Shown: positions 21,327 through 30,669, counted from the first letter of the stretch. The stretch is DNA of 64,000 nt from Candidatus Nitrosocosmicus oleophilus (GCF_000802205.1 NZ_CP012850.1:2046001-2110000); one strand, 5' to 3'. Made by a program: numbers and translations. Notes: generated by a model not told the origin, from the sequence alone.

Positions 21327-21842
21327 ATGACCAGAATAGGAGAGATTTACCGTAGAGTTCATGGAAGAATAGTTGAACGACCAACTAATTTTAGCTGGGT
21401 GATTCCTCAGAAATTGGCAGGCAGCGGGTTGCCATCGTCTTACGATCAACTCACATGGCTTGCTTCTAATAATATAAAAAGTTTAGTTACTGTCAGAGAG
21501 ATTCCTTTACCAGAAATCTGGATTCAAAAAGTGAAATCTCAAAACTATGAACTAGAAAACTATTTTTTGAAAACGGATGATTATAATGCTCCAACTATCG
21601 ATGAAATTCATGAAGTTGTGGATTATATCGAAAAAAAAATAGAGGGAAATAAACCAGTTTTGGTTCACTGTGCAGCAGGAAAGGGAAGGACAGGAACCAT
21701 TCTGGCGGCCTATTTGATAAAAAAGCATAGGTTGACTCCACATGAAGCAGTTAAGAAATTGAGACTTATGAGACCTGGATCGGTTCAATCAGAACGACAA
21801 TCCATGGCCATCGAACATTATCACAAATTCCTTAACCAATAA
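21327..21842 (+). CDS. Dual-specificity / tyrosine-type protein phosphatase
   Basis: A compact 171-residue cysteine phosphatase. The active-site loop HCAAGKGRTGT (C115, R121) fits CxxxxxR, and DD in KTDDYNAP (84-85) can supply the general acid. The N-terminal FSWVIPQKLAGSGLPS resembles archaeal and PTPMT1/DUSP23-like enzymes. Substrates could be phosphoproteins, phosphoinositide-like lipids or RNA caps; sequence alone does not decide. It lies 53 bp after the DHH gene and 73 bp before htrA, but each gap is long enough for its own promoter. Confidence 0.88.
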   Translation: MTRIGEIYRRVHGRIVERPTNFSWVIPQKLAGSGLPSSYDQLTWLASNNIKSLVTVREIPLPEIWIQKVKSQNYELENYFLKTDDYNAPTIDEIHEVVDYIEKKIEGNKPVLVHCAAGKGRTGTILAAYLIKKHRLTPHEAVKKLRLMRPGSVQSERQSMAIEHYHKFLNQ

Positions 21843-21915
21843 ATTTACTACTGTTCTTGATACTGTAAAATTTAAATTGACTCAAAGAGTTCTATATCTA
21901 CTGACGACTGAAATA

Positions 21916-23682
21916 ATGTTCAATTCCTTACAAGATTATCAACTTAAAAAGAAAAAAAAATTCAAAGTGATTTTGGTAATTCTAGCATCATTTTTTGTTG
22001 TCGCTTGTCTATTTTCTATTGGTGTTTTTCATTCTATCCAACTGGCAAGCGGATCTGGACCTAACTTGACTTTCGAGGCCGATCAAATGACCCTGGGAGA
22101 TAGTCACAACTATACCACCAGAGATTACGACAATTCGCTCCCTGATCTCTTTGATAGAGTCGAAAAATCTGTGGTTCAAATAACTGAACCGGGGAGTACT
22201 CAAGCCATAGAGCCTAAGCCCTCAAGATTGGGCTCAGGATTTGTATATGATAAATTAGGACATATTGTTACTAACTTTCATGTAGTAGATGGTTCAAAGA
22301 ATAATAAAGTCTACATAACATTTCTAGATGGGGTATCATATGAAGGTGACATTATAGGGACTGATCCTTACTCTGACCTTGCTGTAGTAAAACTTTCCGA
22401 AGTAGATAAGAATGTCAGTTCGAAATTGATCCCATTAGAATTGGGTAATTCTTCTAATGTTAGGATTGGACAAAAAGTTGTAGCTGTTGGGAACCCCTTT
22501 GGATTATCGGGATCCCTGTCTGAAGGCATTATAAGTGGTTTAGGAAGGCTGATGCCCGCAGGGAATAACGGTGATTCTCCACAAAATCCATTTGACAAGC
22601 CTCAAATAATCAAACCTAGCCCATCATTTTCAATACCTGACATCATTCAAACAGATGCCGCCATAAATCCAGGTAACTCGGGAGGACCGTTAATTGATAT
22701 GAGTGCTAATGTTATTGGGATTAATACGGCTATTTTCTCTAATACTGGTGTTTATTCAGGGATTGGATTTGCCATTCCTTCTAATTTTCTAACCAAAATA
22801 ATACCCCACTTAATAAAAAACGGGGAATACGATCATCCATACATTGGGGTAAACGGATTTGATATAACTCCAGAAATATCAAAATTATTGAATTTACCTG
22901 AAGCTGTGGGCTTTTTGGTGATAAACGTTACGGATGATAGTCCTGCCAAACTTGCTGGGATACTGGGAGGCAATAAGAGCATGCTAATAAACGGATTGCC
23001 GATTAAACTTGGTGGTGATATAGTTACCGAAATAGATAGTAAGTCTGTTAGAAAAGTGGATGACATTTTATCGTATTTGGAGAATTACAAGCAAGTAGGT
23101 GATAACGTTACTCTAACAGTGTTAAGAGGTCCAGATCTAGTAAAACAGACCATAACGATCCCATTAACTGCTCGACCGGCTTTGGAAACGAATTTGACTC
23201 ATCCATCTTTGGGCGTAATAGGTTTGGATGTAACCCCTGAAATTGCCAAATTAATGAATATCTCACGTGAAAATGGCTTCTTGATTACCAGCATAATCGA
23301 TAATAGTTCCGCTTCTAAAGCAAATCTGAGGGGTAGCTATGTAGTTACCGAAGTTAATGGGACAGTTTTGGAGTTGGGAGGAGACATAATAGTAAAGATG
23401 GACAATGTCGATGTAAAGAACCAAATGGACATAAAGAATTATTTAAAGACAAAGAGTATTGGCGATTCTATTGTTATTACCCTGTTTAGAGATGAACACT
23501 ATTTAACAAAATCCCTGGTTCTTGAACCGATAACCGAAAATCAACGAATTCTGGAGGATTCCAAAAAAACTACAAATGATATGTCTCATCCGCTTTCACA
23601 GGATGACCTTAAAGAATTCTTAGAGTCATGCGCAAAGGTGTTGCCTAGAGAGGCATGTGAATCGATGATAATCATAAAATAG
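21916..23682 (+). CDS. Membrane-anchored HtrA/DegP-type serine protease with two PDZ domains
   Basis: An envelope quality-control protease of 588 residues. After a lysine-rich start (LKKKKKFK) comes one hydrophobic helix (about 17-40), then an extracytoplasmic trypsin-like domain with the full triad H122 (TNFHVVDG), D154 (YSDLAVVKL) and S255 (NPGNSGGP). Two PDZ domains follow, each beginning HP-IGV/HPSLGV and containing GGDIVTEID or GGDIIVKMD. An insert rich in Asn/Pro lies between the D and S segments. The frame opens at TTG 21877, but the ATG at 21916 gives the better anchor. No regulator is adjacent. Confidence 0.93.
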   Translation: MFNSLQDYQLKKKKKFKVILVILASFFVVACLFSIGVFHSIQLASGSGPNLTFEADQMTLGDSHNYTTRDYDNSLPDLFDRVEKSVVQITEPGSTQAIEPKPSRLGSGFVYDKLGHIVTNFHVVDGSKNNKVYITFLDGVSYEGDIIGTDPYSDLAVVKLSEVDKNVSSKLIPLELGNSSNVRIGQKVVAVGNPFGLSGSLSEGIISGLGRLMPAGNNGDSPQNPFDKPQIIKPSPSFSIPDIIQTDAAINPGNSGGPLIDMSANVIGINTAIFSNTGVYSGIGFAIPSNFLTKIIPHLIKNGEYDHPYIGVNGFDITPEISKLLNLPEAVGFLVINVTDDSPAKLAGILGGNKSMLINGLPIKLGGDIVTEIDSKSVRKVDDILSYLENYKQVGDNVTLTVLRGPDLVKQTITIPLTARPALETNLTHPSLGVIGLDVTPEIAKLMNISRENGFLITSIIDNSSASKANLRGSYVVTEVNGTVLELGGDIIVKMDNVDVKNQMDIKNYLKTKSIGDSIVITLFRDEHYLTKSLVLEPITENQRILEDSKKTTNDMSHPLSQDDLKEFLESCAKVLPREACESMIIIK

Positions 23683-23734
23683 CATTTTCGTAATAGATGA
23701 TATATATCGGCCTTAAAATATAGCTATAGGGAAC

Positions 23735-24160
23735 ATGATTTCAAGGAATGAAGATGAATTCCACCTGTTTTGTAGACGCGTAGTGGATTTGGATCCAAGT
23801 ATACGCTTTGCGGGTATAGCGGATGAGGATGGAAAATTGGAATCCATAGCTGAAAGAATCGGATTAGTGCCTCTCTTAACTCCTGAGGAGAGGGCTCAGT
23901 ATGCCATTACGGCTGCTACCAGGCAGTATACACGTCTTAGGTGGGAATACATGCTTGGTAAGATACAATATGCTAGCTCGAAATACGAACGCCTGATTAG
24001 GGCTACCATACCAATTACTGACGAAAATAGTACTTTATCATATGTCTTACTATTGTCTTTCGATCCTGAGATTACAAATGTTCATCAAATTATTACGGAA
24101 AAGATAATTCCATTCGTAAACGATAACAAGACCAACCTGACGAAATTACATGATAAATAA
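23735..24160 (+). CDS. Conserved thaumarchaeal protein resembling DUF6659
   Basis: A 141-residue soluble protein with DLDPSIRFAGIADEDGKLE near the start, PLLTPEERAQYAITAATRQYT in the middle and a C-terminal hydrophobic strand (YVLLLSFD). This pattern recalls a family abundant in thaumarchaea (DUF6659 from memory), a roadblock/profilin-like fold that may sense or regulate. No catalytic residues are evident. It lies 52 bp after htrA with its own AT-rich promoter region (TATATATCGG... near 23700). Confidence 0.5.
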   Translation: MISRNEDEFHLFCRRVVDLDPSIRFAGIADEDGKLESIAERIGLVPLLTPEERAQYAITAATRQYTRLRWEYMLGKIQYASSKYERLIRATIPITDENSTLSYVLLLSFDPEITNVHQIITEKIIPFVNDNKTNLTKLHDK

Positions 24161-24283
24161 TAGTATAGCAACGTGATTGGACCTTTTTATTGAAAAAGCT
24201 TTTTATATTGTAATATTTTTTTAGTAAAATTTACTAATACTAAACGAAGATATTATATACCCGAAAAATCTACTTAATGATGC

Positions 24284-24487
24284 ATGAATAAGTTCAATGT
24301 ATTCGTAGTTTTAAGTATCGTAGCTGCAGCATCTTTGTTTGGAGCAATGGTAACACCAGCTCTCGCACAAGACAACATGTCAATGACCATGGACAACTCC
24401 TCAATGCCAATGGATCAAATGGGTAATATGACCATGACGATGGATAATTCTACCGACATGGGCAATAGTACAATGACTGCAAACTAG
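24284..24487 (+). CDS. Secreted Met-rich small protein
   Basis: A 67-residue precursor: a signal peptide of about 28 residues ending PALA, then a mature 39-residue peptide with 11 methionines arranged as MxM and MDNSS/MDNST units and five N-glycosylation sequons (N31, N38, N48, N55, N61). No Cys or His. Met-rich periplasmic segments of this kind bind Cu(I) in other proteins (established for CopA/CueO-type motifs), so copper handling for the copper-dependent ammonia-oxidation chain is an inference. A TATTATATACC element about 25-35 bases upstream suggests its own strong promoter. Confidence 0.75.
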   Translation: MNKFNVFVVLSIVAAASLFGAMVTPALAQDNMSMTMDNSSMPMDQMGNMTMTMDNSTDMGNSTMTAN

Positions 24488-24611
24488 ATTAAGATATTAA
24501 CCAATAATATTTTTTTCTAGAATTGATTTTCTAATTTCTTAAATAATTTATTTTTTTGAAATCGAAGATTTGTAATTGATGATTAAATAAGACTAAATAT
24601 AATTATTTTTA

Positions 24612-26090
24612 ATGACTTTTGACAATCTATCTGAATATTTGTACGCTTTAGAATCTGCAGGCGAATTAAAAAGGATCCAGACGGAAGTAAGTTCCGAATT
24701 AGAAGTCGCTGAGATTATGAGACGATTGATGTATACAAAGAAAAGCCCAGCTATTTTATTTGAAAACATAAAGGATTTTGAAATCCCCATCCTTGGCAAT
24801 GCATTCGGATCGATTAAGAGGCTGCAGATAGCTTTAAACTTAGATGATTTTTCAGAAATAGGTAACAGAATTGTTGAAATGACCCGCATGAAAATGCCAT
24901 CAGGAGTTTTAAATAAACTAAAGATGCTTCCAAAGTTATCGGAAATCTCTGAGTACGGTCCTAAGATTGTGGATAAAGGTCAAGTCCAAGAAGTTATTGA
25001 AACACATAATCCTTCCTTCAAGAAATTCCCCATCCTTAAATCATTCAAACAGGATGCAGGAAGATTTATTACCTTTGGAATGACTGTTACCAACCATCCG
25101 GAAACCGGAATTCGAAATATAGGAGTTTATCGCATTCAAATTTTGAGTGACAATCAAGCGATTATGCACTGGCAGATTCACAAACGAGGTGCCCAACATT
25201 CTGATATCTCGAAGGAATCTAAAAAACCAATTGAAGCGGCAATAGTAATTGGGGCTGACCCCGGTACTATTTTTAGCAGCATAGCCCCAGTTCCAGAAGG
25301 TATGGACAAATTTCTATTTGCGGGAATTTCTCGAAAGAAAGGGGTCAAAATGGTGAAATGTGAAACAGTAGATTTGGAAGTTCCAGCTAATTCAGAAATC
25401 GTATTTGAGGGCATTATCAACCCAGACCACCTTGAGACAGAAGGGCCATTTGGAGATCATACTGGATATTATACTCCGCCTGACAAATTCCCTGTTTTTA
25501 CATTAACCGGGGTTATGCATAGAAAAAAGCCGATATATTTAACCACTGTAGTTGGAAAACCTGTTCTAGAGGATGCTTACTTTGGAAAGGTAATAGAAAG
25601 ATCATTTTTGCCTCTGATACAGATGTTTCAGCCCGAAGTAATAGATTTCTCGATGCCGGCAGCTGGATGGTTTCAAGGATTGGGAATAATCTCAATCAAA
25701 AAGAGATACCCTGGACAAGCAAAAAAGGTGATGATGGGCCTATGGGGGTTAGGGCAACTATCCTTAACTAAGATTTTTGTTGTTGTTGATCATGATGTTG
25801 ATGTTCATGATATGGATAAGATTATTTGGGCTGTAACTACTAAAGCGGATCCGAAACGGGATATACTAATAATAGAGAATGTACCCACAGACACTTTAGA
25901 TCCCTCATCACCTTTAGTAAATTTTGGATCGAAAATGGGAGTTGACGCCACAACCAAATGGAGAGAAGAAGGCTTTTTTAGAGAGATTCAGGAGGAAGTT
26001 CAAGTTGATGAAGAAACCAAATTTTTGGTTGATAAGAAGTGGTCAATGTACGGATTACCTCCAGAAAATAACAATTCTAATATCGACTAA
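24612..26090 (+). CDS. ubiD: UbiD family prenylated-FMN decarboxylase
   Basis: A 492-residue (de)carboxylase of aromatic or unsaturated acids that needs prenylated FMN from UbiX. Family hallmarks in order: YLYALESAGELKRI at the start, ILKSFKQDAGRFITFGMTVT, IQILSDNQAIMHWQIHKRGAQH, EIVFEGIINPDHLETEGPFGDHTGYY, and the late VDHDVDVHDMDKIIWA. The E-R-E-type active-site region is in the EGPFGDHTG area. In archaea UbiD relatives act in menaquinone/ubiquinone-like or aromatic metabolism; the substrate cannot be named. No ubiX is adjacent. Confidence 0.92.
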   Translation: MTFDNLSEYLYALESAGELKRIQTEVSSELEVAEIMRRLMYTKKSPAILFENIKDFEIPILGNAFGSIKRLQIALNLDDFSEIGNRIVEMTRMKMPSGVLNKLKMLPKLSEISEYGPKIVDKGQVQEVIETHNPSFKKFPILKSFKQDAGRFITFGMTVTNHPETGIRNIGVYRIQILSDNQAIMHWQIHKRGAQHSDISKESKKPIEAAIVIGADPGTIFSSIAPVPEGMDKFLFAGISRKKGVKMVKCETVDLEVPANSEIVFEGIINPDHLETEGPFGDHTGYYTPPDKFPVFTLTGVMHRKKPIYLTTVVGKPVLEDAYFGKVIERSFLPLIQMFQPEVIDFSMPAAGWFQGLGIISIKKRYPGQAKKVMMGLWGLGQLSLTKIFVVVDHDVDVHDMDKIIWAVTTKADPKRDILIIENVPTDTLDPSSPLVNFGSKMGVDATTKWREEGFFREIQEEVQVDEETKFLVDKKWSMYGLPPENNNSNID

Positions 26091-26180
26091 AAGAATTTTT
26101 TGACTACGTTCGTCCTTGTCTGTAATCAAATTAAAGCCTTATATTTAGGAATTGAGTATAGTAGGTTACTAAGATAGATA

Positions 26181-26549
26181 ATGTCTAGTAAAGACAAAAA
26201 GACAAACAGCATCCAGTTGAAAAAGGCCACAAAATGCGAAAGTTTGGATGAAGGAACTTTTGCATTCTTAAATTGGATGAATTGCAAGTCATTTGATAAT
26301 GCAGGTTATGAACAGAACCCACCATTAATCTTGAAATATGTTGATTTTCCTAATTTAAGCGAGGTAAAATTATTTGATAGATTCTTGAACCAAGACATTT
26401 TTGTCAGTGTAGTTGATTGCGTCCCATCATGCAGGGCATGTTTTGCAGATGATTGCTCACACGTCGGTTTTACTATTTGCTTACTCCAATTAATTGAGCG
26501 AGGGGGCCTTGAATCGATGGATGATATTTTGAAACAAATGAATGCCTAA
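26181..26549 (+). CDS. Unknown protein with a C-terminal Cys cluster
   Basis: A 122-residue protein I do not recognise. The key feature is CVPSCRACFADDCSH (four cysteines and a histidine in 15 residues), suited to a zinc or Fe-S site, after a hydrophilic N-terminus and a domain with PPLILKYVDFPNLSEVKLF. The tail ends in an amphipathic helix. It stands alone between ubiD and dpsL, all on the plus strand with gaps of about 90 bp. Confidence 0.55.
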   Translation: MSSKDKKTNSIQLKKATKCESLDEGTFAFLNWMNCKSFDNAGYEQNPPLILKYVDFPNLSEVKLFDRFLNQDIFVSVVDCVPSCRACFADDCSHVGFTICLLQLIERGGLESMDDILKQMNA

Positions 26550-26630
26550 ATTAGATATTTGAATTGTCTGAATACTATACACGACGATTTTATAATAAAA
26601 TTTTTATATTCATTTATCTAAGGTTTGATA

Positions 26631-27221
26631 ATGACTGAGAATAATGAATATGTTCCGAACGTTGTAGCTTTGGAGGTATTAGAAAAAAATGGTGTTAATA
26701 TTGAAAGACTAAAAGAATTGATAACCAAAGGCGTAGGTGCGGAATTTACAACCTATTATTATTATACTATTTTAAGGATGCACTGTACAGGCCTTGACGG
26801 AGAGGGAATCAAGGAAATCGTTGAAGATGCAAGAATTGAAGATCGAAACCACTTCGAGGCCATGGTTCCAAGACTCTATGAATTGGGGGGTAGTTTACCA
26901 CGAGATATCAGAGATTTTGCAACTCAAGCTGGTTGTCCAGACGCTTATCTGCCAGAAAATTGGAAGGATTTGACCTCTATCATAAAGGTACTTCTGGAAG
27001 CAGAACAATGCGCTATCAGATCCTGGGGAGAAGTATGTGACATGACAGGGGGAAAAGATCCCAGAACGTTCGATATTGCACAGAGGATAATGCAAGAAGA
27101 AATTGAGCATGAAGCTTGGTTCATAGAGCTGTTATCGAAACGACCATCGGGGCACTTTAGGAGAAACTTTCCAGGTCAATCACCTTATACTTCTGGTGCA
27201 GGTGGACTCAGCCACCTTTAA
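26631..27221 (+). CDS. DPS-like ferritin (DpsL) family protein
   Basis: A four-helix ferritin-like protein of 196 residues that should store iron and remove peroxide in a 12-mer shell. Helix one has [17 protein letters not shown] with the metal glutamate, helix two [14 protein letters not shown] (ExxH), helix three [10 protein letters not shown] and helix four [13 protein letters not shown] (ExxH). The cysteines of AGCPDAYLP and AEQC match the extra Cys pair of DpsL (thioferritin) proteins. The ATG at 26631 is preferred to the TTG two codons earlier. An AT-rich TATA-like stretch lies about 30 bases upstream. Confidence 0.82.
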   Translation: MTENNEYVPNVVALEVLEKNGVNIERLKELITKGVGAEFTTYYYYTILRMHCTGLDGEGIKEIVEDARIEDRNHFEAMVPRLYELGGSLPRDIRDFATQAGCPDAYLPENWKDLTSIIKVLLEAEQCAIRSWGEVCDMTGGKDPRTFDIAQRIMQEEIEHEAWFIELLSKRPSGHFRRNFPGQSPYTSGAGGLSHL

Positions 27222-27398
27222 TTTTTGTCCATCAGATTGCTTTTATCCAGTTTTGAGGATTTCTTGAAAAATTATTTGTATTACTAAATCAGGACTTAGC
27301 AATTATTGTGGGGTGATCTAAAATTGTCACTTAAATCAGCCTAACAAGTTTTTTTATTAATAGAGAAATATTTTATAAGCCCATTGTAAGATAAGAGT

Positions 27399-27557
27399 AT
27401 GGTATTGCACTTAACAAATAGAAGGAAAGGGGAATTTCTAATGGCTATAGCCGGAATTGGCCTGGCCATAGGTGCTATGAGTATCAGCGTGCCACAAGTC
27501 GCATATGCAGGTCTGTGTATAACCGGTTTGGGTATAGTGTCGATGTTGTGGAGATAG
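27399..27557 (+). CDS. Small membrane protein (52 residues)
   Basis: A basic start (LTNRRKGEF) is followed by two hydrophobic segments, MAIAGIGLAIGAMSISVP and YAGLCITGLGIVSML, ending WR. It looks like a two-helix hairpin in the membrane. TTTTATAAGC at 27371-27380 is well placed as the TATA box of a leaderless transcript starting at the ATG. No family is recognised; small glycine-rich hydrophobic proteins of this type are common in thaumarchaea. Confidence 0.5.
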   Translation: MVLHLTNRRKGEFLMAIAGIGLAIGAMSISVPQVAYAGLCITGLGIVSMLWR

Positions 27558-27868
27558 ATTAAAGATTTGTATTCTACCTTTATGTCATCTGTTCATGGTG
27601 TGAAATGAAAAACTTCACTAGAAATAATCCGAATTAATAACCAACGTTATAATCCGATCAAAGTTGTCAAAGTATTCAGTAAGGCTATTTCGTCCCCATT
27701 ATTTGTACAGTTGAAAACCGAACCAAAATTTGATTTTAATAATAATCAGTATGCGCTGAGTAATAACAGGCCATAAAAAATTTAAACTCGAATTGTGCGG
27801 ATAAATTATCAAATTTTTTGGGAGATGATCTACTACTTATTCTTAATTCATTTTTAGCCCCACAGTTT
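27558..27868. other. Spacer, no gene recognised
   Basis: AT-rich spacer between the 52-residue membrane protein and the convergent Cys-rich gene. Nothing further is supported. Confidence 0.5.
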
Positions 27869-28282
27869 TTATTTCTTGAAGGTAGAATTCTTTAAATCCC
27901 AACAAGCTCTGCATAATTGGCCATTAACACCCCACAAAGGTTTGGGATTATACCTAATAAATCCCAGTCTCTTGTTACATTCATTGCAATAATTAATGAT
28001 TTTTTCATATTCTTTGGATTTTCTTTCATAGCATACAATGCACATAGGTTGAATAGTGTTTAGATTCCACTTCCATTCGGGTTTCTTGATTTCACTGGAG
28101 ATTTTCTCCTTACACATAAAGCAAATCAGATAATTTGTTTCGGAATTTATGGGATTTGAATTATCCACCGTATTGTTAATATTTGATTCCACCTGCACAT
28201 TGTCCTTTAAATGTTCTTTGTTTAAGTTTAAGGCTTTTCCGTCGTTAGAAGGGGCCAATTTTCTCTTAAATGGAATCTTCAC
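27869..28282 (-). CDS. Cys-rich zinc-finger-like protein
   Basis: A 137-residue protein with a polar Asn-rich N-terminus (about 1-48) and a C-terminal region holding four Cys pairs: CFMC, CIVC, CNEC and CRAC. The spacing suggests two interleaved zinc sites, similar to treble-clef or LIM-like folds. The function is unknown; nucleic-acid or protein binding is plausible. It is divergent from the J-domain gene about 90 bp away, so the two may share a promoter region. Confidence 0.6.
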   Translation of the reverse strand: MKIPFKRKLAPSNDGKALNLNKEHLKDNVQVESNINNTVDNSNPINSETNYLICFMCKEKISSEIKKPEWKWNLNTIQPMCIVCYERKSKEYEKIINYCNECNKRLGFIRYNPKPLWGVNGQLCRACWDLKNSTFKK

Positions 28283-28371
28283 GTCTAAATATATTCGAAA
28301 TTGTCTTATTTTAGAGTTCTAACTTTCATTTGTCCAAAGCAAAATACTTAATTTTTAGAACTCCTCATTAA

Positions 28372-28809
28372 GTGTTATTGTCTCAGTCTTACTATGACAT
28401 ACTCGAGATAGACCACCATGCAACTAGTGCAGATATCAAAAAATCATTTAGACTTCTTGCCCTCAAGCACCATCCTGACAAAAACAAAAGTACGGAGTCT
28501 CATCAAAAGTTCTTGCAAATAGTAGAGGCCTACGAAGTTCTTTCTGATGATAATTCAAGAAGGAAATACGATTTGATCAATTCTTCATCAAGCCAATCAT
28601 CCAATTTTACTCCTAGTTGGACACCATCAGCTGACCTGTCAAAATTTTACAGTTACGAAATTATAAAAAATTGGTATGTCCCCAACAAATCTACCGGAGG
28701 CATATGGGACATAGGAGAAAAGGAAAATCTTGGCATGTGGAAGACTACATTAGCACTATTTGGATCATTAGCATGCGTTGCAGTTTTTATTATTGTACTA
28801 TCAAATTAG
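28372..28809 (+). CDS. J-domain protein with C-terminal membrane anchor
   Basis: Residues 5-68 form a J domain (YYDILEI...IKKSFRLLALKHHPDKN, with HPD at 34-36) that would stimulate a DnaK/Hsp70 ATPase. Instead of the zinc-finger and substrate domains of DnaJ there is a linker and a single hydrophobic helix at the C-terminus (ALFGSLACVAVFIIVL), so it should recruit Hsp70 to the membrane. The GTG at 28372 is the first start in frame; a TTG two codons later is possible. Confidence 0.88.
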   Translation: MLLSQSYYDILEIDHHATSADIKKSFRLLALKHHPDKNKSTESHQKFLQIVEAYEVLSDDNSRRKYDLINSSSSQSSNFTPSWTPSADLSKFYSYEIIKNWYVPNKSTGGIWDIGEKENLGMWKTTLALFGSLACVAVFIIVLSN

Positions 28810-28983
28810 TTATTGCACTAATCAATTTCACTTTATTCTAAAAATAGTCTTAAATTCCTAAGCATATTTAATTCCCATTTTCTTATTATTTTTGAAGTAT
28901 TTCTAGCATGAATTTCTTCACGAGTATCATTTTCATATCACCAGAGTATTATTCGGCTATAAACCTGAACACATCATTCGATG

Positions 28984-29871
28984 TTAATTTTTGGTGCTAT
29001 TAGCAGGTTCCCAAATATGGGAGACTCGCTCTCTATCCTTAAAGTAGCTAACCGGCAATTGAAGATAACACAATAAGAGACATAACGAACCTCTTGGATA
29101 TTTTATCGAATTTTTGAAAAATTCCTTTATCGTTAGAGACGCGGGAGCATCAAAATCAAATTTTCTTGTCAATTCTTTTATCTGTCTATGCCCAATTAAT
29201 GCTCTCACTATCTGACTGAAAAAATCATTTTTGTTTATGGGTGGGTTAAAATAGACTACTGCATCATCATCATAGATTACCTTTTTGGCCTTTTCAAGCA
29301 CTTTACACTGAAGATAAAGATCTATTGCGATTATTTCTTGGGGAATTTCTATCCCTCTAGCCAATTCCGTATCCAATGAAAGTGCTCTACCCATAGTGGT
29401 GTATTGAGAAAGACCGTTGATTCTTATTGATCTTAACCAATAACCGATAAAAACTGATGCACATGCATATAGGCCCATATTATTGATTTTGGGGACAGTA
29501 TTAGAAGCACACAATCCTACGTTATCTGTGATCTTATTCGATAATCGTGAGATACAGTTTTCCCCAATCTCGATGTCTGCGTCCAATAATACTATAATAT
29601 TACCTTTCGCGTTTCTGAATATAGTATTCCATCCTTGGCTTGCTCCTTTTCTCTTTTCATTGTGAATTAGACGAATATTGTATTCTGGATTTTCAGACCT
29701 GATTTTGTTGATAAGAATTGGAGTTTCATCATTCGAATCATCCACGAAAATTACCTCGCTGATAACCAACTTGTCTCCGAGCCGCTGAGACTTGAGTGAA
29801 TCAAAAAATTTTAAAATATTATTCTGTTCGTTATAAGTAATTATTCCTATCGTGATAGCATTTTTATTCAT
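28984..29871 (-). CDS. Family 2 glycosyltransferase
   Basis: A 295-residue GT-A enzyme: TIGIITYNEQNNI at the start, EVIFVDDSNDET for nucleotide binding, and LLDADIEIG with the metal-binding DAD (97-99). The C-terminal third has hydrophobic stretches (GSLCLLLCYLQLPVSY) that could associate with the membrane. It may act in dolichol-linked glycan or surface polysaccharide synthesis, fitting the many sequons in secreted proteins here. It overlaps the upstream hit gene by four bases, so the two are co-transcribed. Confidence 0.85.
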   Translation of the reverse strand: MNKNAITIGIITYNEQNNILKFFDSLKSQRLGDKLVISEVIFVDDSNDETPILINKIRSENPEYNIRLIHNEKRKGASQGWNTIFRNAKGNIIVLLDADIEIGENCISRLSNKITDNVGLCASNTVPKINNMGLYACASVFIGYWLRSIRINGLSQYTTMGRALSLDTELARGIEIPQEIIAIDLYLQCKVLEKAKKVIYDDDAVVYFNPPINKNDFFSQIVRALIGHRQIKELTRKFDFDAPASLTIKEFFKNSIKYPRGSLCLLLCYLQLPVSYFKDRERVSHIWEPANSTKN

Positions 29872-30305
29872 GATACTTCGATATTCTCTCTGATTTTTTG
29901 AGCTACACTCTCGAGCTCATTTATTTGTGCAATCTTGCGCATTGGCCATTGACCTTTGACCCTCTCAATCGAATATCTGGGAACTATGTGTACGTGCACA
30001 TGTGGTACAATCTGATTAGCAGATTTCCCATTATTCTGGTTAATGTTAAATCCGTCACTTCCCAAAACACTAGTAATTGCCTTTGCTAATCGTGGGACTA
30101 GCGAATGCATTTCGCCTACTTCCTTTATCGGCATTTCTAATATATTACTAAAGTGCTGTTTAGGTACTAGCAACGAATGTCCATGATTGATTGGGTACTT
30201 ATCCATAAAAGCCAAAAATTTTTCATCTTCATAAATTATTGCATTAGGCAAATTTTTCGTTACAATTTGACAAAAAATACAGTTGTGATTTAAGGTCTGC
30301 ATCAT
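29868..30305 (-). CDS. HIT family hydrolase
   Basis: A 145-residue nucleotide-binding protein with the histidine triad HVHVHIVPR near residue 105 and the N-terminal CIFCQIVTKNLP. Members hydrolyse nucleoside phosphoramidates, dinucleoside polyphosphates or adenylylated intermediates. Two ATGs lie at 30305 and 30302; a TTG two codons earlier is less likely. It is the first gene of a two-gene unit with the glycosyltransferase. Confidence 0.9.
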   Translation of the reverse strand: MMQTLNHNCIFCQIVTKNLPNAIIYEDEKFLAFMDKYPINHGHSLLVPKQHFSNILEMPIKEVGEMHSLVPRLAKAITSVLGSDGFNINQNNGKSANQIVPHVHVHIVPRYSIERVKGQWPMRKIAQINELESVAQKIRENIEVS

Positions 30306-30421
30306 AATCAAGATAATAATAATGAAATATCTAATTTAATATTTAACAGTTAATATGTTTTGCCTTAATTTGGTGTTTATTTTTAGTTCATTTTAAATAG
30401 GTCGAAAATTTTTTACAAAGT

Positions 30422-30607
30422 ATGAGTGAATCAATTGAGTTAGAAAGTTTCACACTGAATTTTTCTTTCCCATGCCCAAAATGCGAATACCTTAATGAGA
30501 TTTCTTCAAATGAATTGCATAACAATAGCATAGAATGCGGAATGTGTGAGACAATATTCAAGTTCGAAGGTTTGGATTCTGTAAAAATAATAGCTACTTT
30601 GGAGTAG
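30422..30607 (+). CDS. Small zinc-ribbon protein (61 residues)
   Basis: CPKC and CGMC, 25 residues apart, form a one-site zinc ribbon; the rest is short acidic flank. Such minimal ribbons often bind RNA or partner proteins; no function can be assigned. It lies 62 bp ahead of ilvD in the same direction, but a separate AT-rich promoter precedes ilvD. Confidence 0.55.
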   Translation: MSESIELESFTLNFSFPCPKCEYLNEISSNELHNNSIECGMCETIFKFEGLDSVKIIATLE

Positions 30608-30669
30608 TGTGATAGTATTACAAGAAAGAATTAAGTTTTTATTTTGTGATTTTAATCTAGATATTTGTA

